Shown here: positions 11,960 to 22,848 of the stretch, piece by piece
Position numbering within the stretch: the first letter of the stretch is position 1
Layout of the letters: each line of letters starts with the position of its first letter
DNA from: Neoceratodus forsteri
Taxonomy: Eukaryota > Chordata > Ceratodontiformes > Ceratodontidae
Direction of reading: 5' to 3'
DNA length: 64,000 nt
Assembly (NCBI GenBank): GCA_016271365.2
Contig: CM057456.1
Span: 666,217,501-666,281,500 of the forward strand
Made by a program: the position numbers and the translations under genes
Notes under the pieces: model-generated
What the model saw: the letters and a program-made list of their open reading frames with translations, nothing else
Databases searched by the model: none
What the model was told of the DNA's origin: nothing

Positions 11960-12476
11960 TAGAGATGTTGCAAAGTTTTAATTCACTGGTGAAGTTCCAG
12001 CGATGTCGTCAAATTTCCCTCCACAGATCATTTCCCAAAGTTTTTCTTTTTAATAGGAAATTTGCCATTGATAACTTAGCCTTCCATCTTTGCTTGTAAC
12101 TACTCCTTGGAGACACAAAGACAAAGTTGGGTCAAAATGACTTCCACCATATACTCCATTTGGGCTTTTTAGGCATAACTCACTCAACTTTTGTCAAATT
12201 TGTCTGAAATTTGGTGTGGGTTGTAGTCTATGAGGAGGTGCATAGTTGGTGCATTTATGATGATTATAAAACTTAATTGTGGGTTTGGCACCATGGTCAA
12301 GTTGGGAGGTGATTTTGGGATGCTGTGCATACCCCCAAGCATTTTCCAGGGGTATTATGTGTTACTATTTGCAGTACACATTGAGAACTATGTTTGGATA
12401 CATAGAGTACCCCTTAACTTCAAAGACTGGTGGAGTTATGTGTTGCTAACATTGCAGTGTTATCCTATGGGACAAT

Positions 12477-12510
12477 AGGGTTAGAGTAAGGGTTAGGGTA
12501 AGGGTTAGTT
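12477..12510 (+). repeat. Short interstitial telomere-like repeat
   Basis: Degenerate (TTAGGG)n-type sequence, about five imperfect units with AGAGTAAGGG interruptions, inside the hAT-like element. Too short and imperfect to mark a chromosome end. Confidence 0.5.
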
Positions 12511-12999
12511 TGGTCACTTGCAACCAATGCAATAAGCATGTTCCCAGGGGCACACAGAGGACACACATTGGTAGTGCAAGCCAGAAGACCCATCTCATGG
12601 CAAATCACCAGGCCAAGTAGAAGGAAAAGTACAGGGAAGTGTAAAATGTGGGTCATGGAGGTGGTGGTCCTTACTTGCCAGCAGTTCATGGATGGTATAA
12701 GGAAAGTGTCACAGTAAGGTGGTGGGTATACCTTCTGGAAGTAGCAGCACCCTTTGTTGAAGTTCAAGCTCCTCATGAACTAGCATCACTATGCACTCTC
12801 ACCTGCTGCAAAAATGTTCCTATACTTGCTGTGGTTTATTGGCTACCTTTTCATCCCTACCACTCTGCTCCTTGTACACCCATTTCTACCACAGCTTAAT
12901 ATGTCACCGCTATATTCTTTTTTGGTTGCTTACATTACTCATGGCTGCCACAATGATTTATCTTGACTGTTCATGACTTTTGTTGTTTCCTCAGAGTGT

Positions 13000-13175
13000 A
13001 CAGTACCAACTCCCTTGTATTTAATTTGTTGACTTTTGGTTTGTATTTCTGTATATTACATTGTATTTGTAACATGTTTCTCCCTTTATCCCTTCCCTGG
13101 GTCACACCTAGAAATGAACTCTAACTTAGTGTGTCTATCCCACTTACCAACTTCTTAAATAAATAAATCACCAGC
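13000..13175 (+). repeat. Possible LINE 3' tail ending in (AAAT)n
   Basis: AT-rich sequence ending TTCTTAAATAAATAAATCACC. The ending and composition resemble the L2-type tail at 27530-27835. No coding support. Confidence 0.3.
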
Positions 13176-14303
13176 AGCCTCCACACTATACAACAGAGAT
13201 CATTTAAGTTACCAGGGATTAGGGAACCACATACAACACTTCAAACACTTAACACAGACAGGAGAAGAATAGCAGAAATATTTTGTTTCCTTTTGGGGGG
13301 GTTGCAGTTAACAAGTCAATACACCAGAAAAATGTAAGGCATCCACCCACCCAAGACTTTAAAATCATACAAAGACAGCAGAATTTTTATTTTTTACTTT
13401 TTAATTTTTTTATTTTTGGGGGTTCAACACAAAACTATACTCAAATGGGACTATAGGGACTAGGGACACACACACACACACACACATGATATGACTATAC
13501 AACACGTTAGTCAAACAACACCAGGTATATATTTGTTTGTGTGTGTTTTATGAAAAACTGTACACAAAAGGGATTTCTAAGGTTTGAACTTGGACACTCA
13601 CATGACACTACATGCACATAAAATATAGCTACATTCTAAGCAACAGAAACAATAACTGAACTAAGAATACTCAAAAACAATTTAGCAAAACAAACCTCAC
13701 TATACTATACAACTAAGCTAGTAATACACAGAAAACAGGAAAAAAATACAAAACCACTTAAGTGGAAAACAGCACTATGCAATTATAAACACTTACAAGG
13801 CAAGCCTGCCTTTTGCTGCTTCAGGTCTGAAGGTACAGAAACTCCCCTTCCCAAAGGCACACTACAGCACTGTCTGTAGTACAGAAACTAAAAGTACTAG
13901 TAAGAAATTACTGAACAATCAGTAAATGGTCACTGATCCACCAGCGCAAGGCACAGCACACCCTTAATAGAGTGATTTTGGACAATAAACTCCAAAGTTT
14001 GAGGGGTTTTAAAAGTGTTTTCTGGACACAGCTCTGAGAACATAACTGATGCCAGTTCTGTCCATCACATACAGTACTGCATGGAAGTCAACCTCTGCAT
14101 CAAAAAAAGAGCTCTTATGTCATCCTAGCCCATGAATCCTGTTTAACTTTATGTCAGGACAATTATTCCTAGGTGAATTTGCCATTTTCTGTATTTGCGA
14201 ATTTCATCTATCAGGCAACTTTGCCTTGCGGATTAATTTATGAATCCCACAAAATTCATGAAATAATCCATGAAGCAAAGTTTTCCAACTTCACCAATCA
14301 CTA

Positions 14304-14935
14304 GTCCTTGGTGAGGCTGTACCTAGAATACTCCAACCAATTCTGGTGGCCACAGCTGACAAAGGATAAGGACCATATGGAGGCTGTTCAAAGGTAGACT
14401 ACAAAAATGATACAGATTCAGCAGGAAAATAATATGAGGACTGCTAAGCAAATCTGAATATGTGATCGATGGAGGCTAACAGAGAGAGGGAAGATATGGT
14501 AGAAACCTTTACTTACCAGAGGGGAAAAAACAAGGTAGAGAGTGACAGAAGCTGTTCAAGCATAGGACGGGGTCATCAACCAGAGAACATGGACACTAAC
14601 ATGTGGGAGGCAGATTCAGGAAGGATGGGTGGTAGTAGTTCTTCCTGGAACAGGTTTTGCATACATGGTTTGCCAAGAGAGGAGACTAACATTAAGATGC
14701 TGCCAGGTTTCAACAGAGCATGGGGCACCTAGTGTATAAGGGGTAGGTGAAAATAAAGGCAGATAAGTGATTTGGGAATGGAGGATGTGAGGATGGTGCT
14801 GAAGTGCTAACGGGGTACATGTAATGCCACTGAGGTGTTCAGGCTTGGTATGTCTAATGGAAGGTTGGTATGGGCTCACACAGGAAAATAGACTGCAAGT
14901 GCTTTTCTGCCAACGCTTTTCCATGTTTCTATATG
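14304..14935 (+). pseudogene. CR1-like LINE, C-terminal fragment and 3' end (right half)
   Basis: Continuation of the fragment ending at 11959. The conceptual product resumes with LVRLYLEYSNQFWWPQLTKD (CR1 LVRPHLEYC-like) and AVQR..KMIQ, then the decayed REDMVETFTYQ region. The 3' end (TTTCTGCCAACGC..CCATGTTTCTATATG, about 14905-14935) is the typical CR1 terminus. Several stops and frameshifts are present. Confidence 0.8.
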
Positions 14936-15600
14936 ATTGAGATATATTTCTAAAAACTTAGTTCTTTACCTAAATTCTGATTTTGCTGTTTCAGTGCACA
15001 GAACTGGCCATTCTCAAGTTCCACCTGTCCTATATCAAGATGTTCCATTTTGAAATTCAGTTTAACAGAATGTACTGATGGATTTCCTCTCCACAATGCT
15101 AAAGACAGCACTCTTTACTAGTTCTGTGAGGCTTTTTCTTAAATAAATTTTCCATTTTTCTCTGAAACAATGACAATAATATCTGTATGTCTTAAGTCTC
15201 ACAACAGTCTGCAAATATGTAGATATAGGGACATTCCATTGTTGATTACTAATGACATTTTCTGAGAAACTGCAGTATTTTTCCACACACTTCATCTGCC
15301 CAGTCAAGTTAAGTAAATCTGTTCTGAAGTCATAATCCTCTGCACATAACATAATAATAATTTTCACACCAAGAGATTGTGATGTCATTGATGCCAGGGC
15401 AGGCACAATCATCAGGAGTAGGTGAAGACTGAGGAAGGAGGTTCAATTTTTATAAAAATGTCATTAGTAAAGGGCTGTCCAGTGGCCCAGCAATAGCTTG
15501 TTACACTACGATGCAGACAATCTACATTTAATGGGTAGCACAGTATTTGTTAATCAGCAAAAAACATTTTATCATATCATTTTTTATGCAACAAAAAGTG
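14936..15600. other. Unassigned; 116-codon minus-strand ORF
   Basis: The minus-strand frame at 15062-15412 is the only long one. It is Cys/Lys-rich, has no obvious signal peptide or membrane segment, and matches no family I know. A splice-acceptor-like TTTGCTGTTTCAG lies on the plus strand near 14981-14993, but no convincing exon follows. Confidence 0.35.
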
Positions 15601-15602
15601 TA

Positions 15603-15974
15603 TTAAAGCAGCAGTGCAATGAAATTGGGTAAAAAATTGAACCCTACCTGTTTTCACTATAAAAGATTCCAGGTATCTTCTAGTTTTATTTGGTGGCACA
15701 ATTTTCTAATTCCACCAAATTCTGAATATTTTTTAAGTGTTTTAATTTTTTTTTTTCAAAAAAAAAAGATGGCCACCACATTTTGTATAGGTATAGCATT
15801 GTAGACTTGGCAAGGGTTAGGATAAAAAAAAGAAATAAAAAAGGCTGAATTTGCACAACATAGGAGGTACCTAGACAAGTACATTTGACAGATATTGTAT
15901 GCTAATATTTTTTTTCCTGTGGCTGAAACTAGCTTTTTGGGGGAAAAACATTTTTGGTTGCACTGCTGCTTTAA
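15603..15974. mobile_element. TTAA-type MITE, best-preserved copy
   Basis: A 372-bp element with perfect 17-bp inverted ends, TTAAAGCAGCAGTGCAA at 15603-15619 and TTGCACTGCTGCTTTAA at 15958-15974. TTAA at both outer edges is consistent with a TTAA target duplication. The interior is non-coding and T-rich. Related termini lie at 11075-11442 and 30684-31173. Confidence 0.8.
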
Positions 15975-17230
15975 AGTTTTTCAATTCACAGAACAAAAGG
16001 AGCCAAAAAGGATAGAAATAAACCATGGTTCAAGCTTGAATTAATAAAGATGAAGGTACATTATACAAAATGCAAGGTATTAGTCCATCATCCCCAAGTA
16101 ACTGACTTTATATCTTTGCACAGGGATGATATTGTGAGTTCATCCACTAATCATTCCACAACAGGTTTCAGGTATATTCTGTCATAAGATAATGTTAGAT
16201 GTGGCAATATAACCCTTTGGGATCATTAATGCACTTTTGTCACATTAAGGAGTGGATACCCAGAGGAATTTCATATTACCTTACTTTATAAAGAGCAATG
16301 AATTTCACAAATATTTTATCGCCTCTTTTTATCTGTGGATTGATATATAATAAATACATACCTAGGCTGTACCTCATCATATAATTTTTATCAATAATTT
16401 TTTTCTGCAGAAAACATTAATATTCATCTGTTATTCTCTACATTGTGTATCATTCCTGAATTAAGATAATGTGGTTTTAAGGAGTTGAAAAGTACATGTT
16501 CTTTACTACCACAACCACAATTAACAAATATAAGAACATGGTATAGTACTGTGATCAGTGCCTTCAGAAAGGAATGCTAGCACCCTCCTGATACAGCAAC
16601 AGTACAGGCTTAGTTTGTATAGTCATAAAGCAACCTCTAAAGAAATATGTTTTTAAAAATTTGTCAGTGAAGCCATCTTCAATGACTGGAGTCATTAATC
16701 ACAAAATTAGTAATAAAGACTGTTTTCAAAATATGTGAGAAAGTTGCAAATTGATATAATAAATCTAATGATGCCAGAAATGCACTCTTTAACTGGACAA
16801 CAAACTATGTGATGAAATTTTTGGCCCACTTACAAATGCTGCTGCTTTTAAGGAGAAGCTCACACTGGAGTTGCTAGAGCTGAGGAAGTGCTGCCACTAA
16901 GAAAAGCATTTCAGCACAGGGAGGGAGAGTACAGCTGTCTGCCATGGCATTTACCCCATGTGCTGGGCCAGGGAGCTTGTTCTTGTATTGATGACAACTG
17001 TATGCAACTGAGCCCACATCTGCATTGTGTATGCAGGGCCTTAGGAGGTGGTAGGACAAGGTTTGTAGTCAGAAGAAAAAATAAGAGGTGCCAGGAGAAC
17101 AACCCAGCACTCTGGGGTTCTGCACTTCCTGCCTACTCCCATGCAGCACTGTGCCCAGTGGGGAGAGGATACCTTCTCACTGACACGACCAATAGGGTAA
17201 GCCACAGAGGACACAAGGAAACAGAGAAAC
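15975..17230. other. No recognisable feature
   Basis: AT-rich to mixed sequence without recognisable coding, inverted or tandem structure. Open frames near 16.9-17.3 kb are short and overlap on both strands without family resemblance. Confidence 0.4.
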
Positions 17231-17235
17231 ATATA

Positions 17236-19005
17236 CATAAAAACATAGACCATGATGGCAGAAAAAAAAACATAGGTCCATCCAGTCTGCCCATATTCCT
17301 TGTACTCCCTTGAACCTTCCCTGGAACCTATTATTCCTCCAGGGTACAAACCCTCCCCATCCTATCCCCAATCTCCTCTTTGATTTTGTCACCCCAAGTG
17401 ACCACTATTCCCTTCTTTCTATCCCATGCTTGCTTGAATCCTCTGACTGTGTTTGCACCCATCACCTCGGCCAAAATACTGTTCCAAGGTTCTACCACCC
17501 TTTCCAAGAAGAAGTACTTTCTCACATCCCTCCTGAACCTCCCTCCTGTTAATTTCCACTTGTGATTATGTGACCTATAGCTGGTATTCAGGGTAAATAA
17601 TTCCCTACAGTTTATCTTGTTAATTCATGCAAGGAACTTGAAGATCTGTATCATATCTCCCCTCTCCCTTCTGGTTTCTAGTGAGTATAACTTTCGTGCC
17701 TTGAGGTGCTCCTCATAGGATCTTCCCTGCTGGCCCTGAATCATTTTTGTTACTCTGCACTGCACTGTTTCCAACCTATCCCTGTCATTTCTGAGGTGAG
17801 GACACCAGAACTGGACACAGTACTCCAGGTGAGGCCTAACCAGGGATCTGTATAGGGGAAATATTACCTGTTTTCTTCTGTTATCAGAACCCCTCCTGAT
17901 ACATCCCAGCATCCTGTTAGCCTTGCTATAGGCCTTATTGCTCTGCCTTGTTTGTTTAAGGGAGTTACTGATGATAACTCCTAGATTCCATTCCTCTTCT
18001 GTAGTGCTAAGTCTCCTCCCACCCATCCAGTACTCCATCTTGGGGTTCCTTTTCCCTAGGCACATTACACTTTTTGGCATTGAATTTTAACTGCCAGACC
18101 TTTGACCATCCCTCTGGTTTTTGTAGATCCCTCTGCACATCCCTTATTCCCTCATCACTATCCACCCTACCATGTTGTTTTGTGTCATCTTTAAAGTGAC
18201 TCAGCCTGCCCTGGATTACCTCACCAATGTCACTAATGAACATGTTAAAGAGGCCCGGACCCAGGACACATCCCTGTGGAACCCAACTCGTAACTTCCCT
18301 TTCCTCTGATTTAACCCCAATGATCACCACCTTCTGCTGCCTCTTTCTAGTCAACTATCCACCCAGTTCACTACAGTTTAGCCGTACCCAGGTCTTCCAT
18401 TTTTCTGAGCAACCTCTTTTGTGGTACCAAATCAAAAGCCTTGCTGGAGTAAAAGTGCAGCACATCACAGTGTAGCCCTTGTCTACTTCCTTGGTCACAC
18501 AATAAAAGAAAAAAAATCAGGTTAGTCTGACAAGACCTTCCTGCCACGAAACTGTATTGTTTATTATACTTGAGCCCACTAATCTCTAGGTAGTCCACAG
18601 GGTCCTCTTTGATTAGTGAATCCATCAGCTTCCCCACAATGGAGGCCAGACTGACATGCCTGCAGTTTCGTGGTCACTTTCTACCCCCCTTATGAAGCTG
18701 TACAACATTTTCCATTCTCAAATCCCTTGGAACTTCCGTGAACCGAAGTGAGTTGTTGAATAGCCCAGCCAGTGGTTCAGCCAGTTCTGCTGCTAATTCC
18801 CTAAGTATCCTTGGATGCAACCCATCTGGTCCTGGGGCCTCATCTATCTCAAGGGCTGCCAGCTTTTTCAGGATCCTCTCACTAGTAAATATTAACTGCC
18901 TCATTTCCAGTACTACCTTAGTGATCACTTTGATGCCACTTTCTGGCATGGACCCGCAGTACTCCTTAGTGAATACTGAGCAAAAGTAGTTACTCAGAAG
19001 CAAGG
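17236..19005 (-). mobile_element. CR1-like LINE, 5'-truncated
   Basis: A minus-strand CR1 covering the second half of ORF2 and the 3' end. The terminus is at the left (AACATAGACCATGATGGCAG and CCATCCAGTCTGCCC, about 17240-17292). The body reads as CR1 reverse transcriptase through to about 19003, where it stops against the tail of a plus-strand CR1. This 5' truncation is usual for target-primed insertion. Confidence 0.9.
17625..19003 (-). pseudogene. CR1 ORF2 reverse transcriptase, broken
   Basis: Open pieces in order along the element: 18674-19003 (109 codons; YFCSVFT, then APGPDGLHPRILREL, the RT fingers region), 18371-18637 (88 codons; VGKLMDSLI and FYSSKAFDLVP, the equivalent of LDFSKAFDTV), 18007-18354 (115 codons; QGCVLGPGLFNMFISDIG and FKDDTK, where the catalytic FADD box has become FKDD), and 17625-18080 (151 codons; LGKRNPKMEYW, LVRPHLEYC, RRERGDMIQIFKFL, the C-terminal tail). 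At least three frameshifts or stops and the altered catalytic box make it inactive. Confidence 0.9.
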
Positions 19006-19009
19006 TAAA

Positions 19010-19100
19010 GGTGAATTATGGGTATTTGGCACTGTATTGGGCAGACTGGGTCAGCTAAGAGACCCTTATTTGCCATCAAAGTCTATCTTTCTGTTAGTTG
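19010..19100 (+). mobile_element. CR1-like LINE, 3' terminal fragment
   Basis: TTGGGCAGACTGGGTCAGC...TATTTGCCATCAAAGTC TATCTTTCTGT is the CR1 3' end on the plus strand. It abuts the 5' truncation point of the minus-strand CR1. Confidence 0.75.
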
Positions 19101-19261
19101 GAAGATGCCTAAATGGGGAGGGGGGGGGGTCTGACACATGAGAATATATACCTCAACAGAAAAAATATGTATCTTTAGTAATGAAGGAGTGCTCTGAAAT
19201 TAAAATTTCTGTATTAAGGAATGTTGGGTTGGTGAGTTCTGCTGCTGTAAACCATGAGGTA

Positions 19262-20384
19262 TTTGTTTTATTTCATTTCATTTATTTGTAATTGCAGCTT
19301 GGTACACTGAGATACAAGATCCCATTTTCAGGCATGACCTGAAGTCAGTAAGTTCAAAAGACAAACTAACAAAATAGAATACATTAATCAACCATTAAAT
19401 ACAATAAACAGTTAACACAACATTTTACACAAGAACAAAAATTATTTTTTTTAAATGAATGGAAGCAGCAGTGGAGAAAGTGGTAATTGATAAAGAAGAC
19501 TTTATTTTATCAAGTAAAGGGTTCCACGCTTCCTTTTCCCTGAGTTTATACGGACCAAAGGAAGGGTCAGTTGGGTCATAGTGGATGACCATGAACTGTA
19601 TGGGGAACTATATGTATCCAAAAGGGCTTGAAGTGATGTTGGAATACCTGTATGTAGTATTTTAAATGTGAAACATGACATGGCCTATTTATAAGTATTT
19701 TGAATGGATAGCCATTCAAGGCTAGTCAACAAATTACAGTGATGTGTCTGAGAAGGTGCCATTAATACAAACTCTCCAGTTTTATATAACAATGTTTCCT
19801 TCTAGGAAATAAAGGAAGAAGATGAGGCAACGGCAATTAAAGAAGCATAATTCAGGACCGGTAAACAACACTGTGCAATAGTTTTATGAGAATCTTTGGT
19901 CAGAAATTTAGAAAACCTATAAAGAGTACCAATTTTAGAATGTAACTTGTCAGTAACCTTATCTATGTATATATTATATTTTAATGATGAGTCTAGGTAC
20001 ACACCTAGATATTTAAATGATTAAATAAACTTCTATAACCCCACCTCCAGCATGCTAACAGCAAAATTCCTAGAATGTTTTTTTAATTTAGGTTCTGAGC
20101 CAGATATCATGGACTTGGTCTTTAGCTTATTCAACTCTAGATTGTTTTGAGAATGCCAAGATTGCATATTGTTCGGTTCAGTACTCAATAATAGATTAAT
20201 ACTGGTGATGTTAGAATCATGAGTGAATAAAACTGTATCATCTGCATATAATAACAGGTCACAATGCTCCACGACTTTCACCACAGGGTCTATGAACAGT
20301 GAAAAAAGTAGATGGCCTAGTACGGAGCACTGAGGGATCCTACAGTGGACCTCTTGATAAGATGAACATATTCCATTTAACTTA
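19262..20384 (-). pseudogene. Older L2-like LINE, 3' half
   Basis: A minus-strand L2-type retrotransposon. The 3' tail is at 19262-19290 (ATTTG/ATTTC repeats). Open pieces: 20033-20284 contains LLLYADDTVLFTHDSN (catalytic YADD box) and LNKLKTKSMISGSEPK; 19802-20002 contains YLDSSLKYNIYIDKVTDKL and KTIAQCCLPVLNYA, the post-RT region. A stretch before 20284 reads VLGHLLFSLFIDPVVKVV. Position 20384 is the insertion point of the younger L2; the upstream part resumes at 25803. Confidence 0.85.
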
Positions 20385-21103
20385 TTTATTTATTTATGAC
20401 TTTTTGGAAGACCTTAGAGCGAGAACTCTTTTACAAAGGTTCCACGTCAGGGTGGACAAATAAACACAAAACACAAATACAGTAGTTACAGATTTCAGAG
20501 CAAATTCAGTTACAAAGGTTCCATGTCAGGGTGGACAGATGATACAAAACACCAGTACAGTAATTACAGATTTCAGAGCAAATACAGTTGTTACAGGATT
20601 TAGCACAAATACAGTGGTTACAGACTACAGAATAAATACAATTATTACAGGGTTCAGCACATTGGGCAGTTTAAGAGTAGTATGAGATTTATTGGCTAGT
20701 AGTGGAAAACAAATCTAACGTGAGAGGAATTTGGTTATGTCTTGGAAGATTCTAGGGGTGGCTCTGCCTTAGAATCCTCAAGAAGTCTATTGATAGAATA
20801 TGGTTGAAAAAGGTGGGGGGGTTTGAGGGCTGTATTCAGATCCTGAAGGAGGATTAGTAGCTTACTAGTGCTCCTGGTTCAGCTAGGATGAGGCAAGTGT
20901 TCTCGGTTTCAGTGCTGGCTTTAAAGGTGGTAGTGGGTGAGTCTTTCAGGTTTGGCCTGAGGAGCATGTGGACTGTGAGATATACTGTAGGTGCTGTTTG
21001 AGGCCAGTTTTGAACTGAGGCAGGCTGTGTGTTTGTAGTTTCTGTGGGAGATCATTTAGCCAGAGGGGGCTCAGTAGGAGAAAGTATGCTGCCCAAGTGA
21101 GGT

Positions 21104-21394
21104 TCACTGGAATGGGATGGATAGTGCTCCATTTTTCTTACCTCTAGTGATATGTGATGAGAGTGAGGCCTCAAGCAGGTTTTCTATGCAGGGTGGTGTT
21201 TTTCCGAGGAGTGCCTTTTTACCCAGTGGACAGGTTTGGTATTTGAACCTGTCTTTTAGGTTAAGCCAGTTAGTGCTCTTATATAGGGTGCAAGTGTGAG
21301 TGTAATGGTCTGCACACAGGGTCAGGCGGCATGCCTCATTTAATGCAATTTGGACGCTGTTGAGTGCAGTGTCAGTGGCAGCTCCATAGACCAC
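21104..21394 (-). pseudogene. L2 ORF2 C-terminal domain
   Basis: A 96-codon segment with YGAATDTALNSVQIALNEA and LYKSTNWLNLKDRFKYQT, the conserved post-RT region of L2-type LINEs. A related segment in a different L2 copy is at 28124-28348. It is separated from the RT by frameshifts in 21.4-21.6 kb. Confidence 0.8.
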
Positions 21395-21607
21395 AAGCCC
21401 GTAGTCTATCGTGTGGGAAGTATTGAGCTGTAGACTGAGATTCGGAGTGCTTCCAGAGTGAGGGATTTCTCATGTCTGTTGAGGACCCTGATCTTTGTAT
21501 TTATTGATCTGACAAGGGAGTCAATATGGTTTGCATACGTGAGAGAGTCATCAATGGTGATCCCTAGGTACTTAAATGATTGTACCTGCTCAATCTGCTC
21601 ACCTGTG

Positions 21608-22258
21608 TTATTGATGATATTTACGGGGGGGGGGGAGCCTGTGCTTATTGTAATGGCTGGAGTGGAGCATGGCCTTGGTTTTCTTGTAGTTCAGTAGCAG
21701 CCTTTTCCTACAGAACCAGTCCTCGAGTTTCTTGAAGGAGGCTTGTAGTTCTGTTTGTAGTGCTGCCTGGGAGGTGCCACTACCCAGCCGCACAGCATCG
21801 TCCACATACAGGATGAGATTGGTGTCACAGGCCATGGGCAGTTCATTAACAAAGAGGCTGAAAAGCAAGGGACCAAGGATTTTAACTCACTGACTCCTTT
21901 GTGTTCGGTAATCGTTGAACCAATTTATGGTGCTTGGTGCCACTGCCAGTCTTTGGAGCTGGGATATCAGTAAAGGTTGGTTGACGGTATCGAAGGCTTT
22001 AGTGAGGTCAATGAAGATGGAACCCACCAATTTACCTTCTTCTAGTGCCTTGTGTGCGTAATCAGAGCACGCAAGCAATGCAGTGGTGGTACTGTGTTTC
22101 TGCCGGAAACCACGTTGGTTTGGGCAGAGCAGATTGTACTTGTTTAGGTATTTGGTGAGTTGGTTTGCCACGATTTTCTCCAGTGCTTTGGATAGAGGGG
22201 AGAGGATAGATATTGGCCTGTAGTTAGATACCAGTGCCTTGTCACCATTCTTATGCAT
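21608..22258 (-). pseudogene. L2 ORF2 reverse transcriptase
   Basis: Two open pieces cover the RT. 21887-22258 (123 codons) contains NYRPISILSPLSKALEKIV, FRQKHSTTTALLACSDYA and SIFIDLTKAFDTVNQ, RT motifs before the active site. 21608-21868 (86 codons) contains LFSLFVNELP and LILYVDDAV, the catalytic box as YVDD. A frameshift near 21880 separates them. The residues needed for catalysis are still recognisable, but the frame is not continuous. Confidence 0.88.
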
Positions 22259-22266
22259 TGGAGTTA

Positions 22267-22494
22267 CTAGGGCTTGCTATCAGACTTCTGGGATTTGTTA
22301 AATATCATCTGAATGAGTTTGATCAGAACATCAAGGGTCAGAGATAGTATCTTCATGTCTATCCCATCACTCCCCAATCTAGTTTTTCGTAGGACTTTCC
22401 TGACCATTGTTAGGGCCTCCCTTTCCATTACCTTCTTAAAGTAGAAAGTTGGGTGGTTTGTAGTGGTACGGTTTGCACAGTCTTGATCATCCAC
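22267..22494 (-). pseudogene. L2 ORF2 linker between endonuclease and RT
   Basis: A 75-codon piece with VMEREALTMVRKVLRKTR and GSDGIDMKILSLTLDVLI, corresponding to the start of the RT region (the SSGPDGI..K-like motif of L2). It is out of frame with both neighbouring blocks. Confidence 0.65.
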
Positions 22495-22848
22495 CGGCAG
22501 AAGGTAGTCTGGGGTAGTACTGGGGCCAGGTCAGTGAAGGCCTGGTTAAAGGCATCAGCAATGACTAGAGGATCTGTGGAGGGTGCATTGTTGATATTGA
22601 GTGCTTTAGGACTTAGCTTCTGGTCTTTGCCAAGGGTGTTCTTGAGATTGTCTCAAAACTTCTTTCCATCTTCCCAAGCGTTGTTGAGCTGGGTCTTACG
22701 GAAGTTGGCCTTTGCAAGCCAGACAAGTTTGGTACACTGATTTCTAGCAGCTTTGTAATGTTGTAAGTCATGCTTACAGCCAGAATTTAAGGCTTTGGCT
22801 CAGAGGCAGTCCCATTCTTTTTAGGAGAGAGAGGAGCTTTCCATCCAG

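Larger units (their letters stand above)
11960..14303. mobile_element. hAT-like DNA transposon inside CR1
   Basis: The insertion begins TAGAGATGTTGCAAAG and ends AACTTCACCAATCACTA; the reverse complement of the end is TAGTGATTGGTGAAGTT, so both ends have the TAGNGAT start typical of hAT elements. The flanking 8-mers are ATCCTTAG (11952-11959) and GTCCTTGG (14304-14311), 6 of 8 identical, as expected of an aged hAT 8-bp target duplication. Removing it rejoins the CR1 frame. No transposase frame is recognisable, so it is non-autonomous or fully decayed. Confidence 0.75.

Noticed and set aside
14981..15060. Splice acceptor followed by an exon
   Set aside because: TTTGCTGTTTCAG is acceptor-like, but the following frame hits a stop within ~25 codons and no donor fits.
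15478..15550. Possible tRNA-derived SINE head (GGCCCAGCAATAGC)
   Set aside because: An A-box-like sequence is present, but no acceptable B box and no SINE body follow.
18738..18989. Ser/Ala-rich plus-strand frame
   Set aside because: It is antisense to the CR1 reverse transcriptase frame, which has clear motifs.
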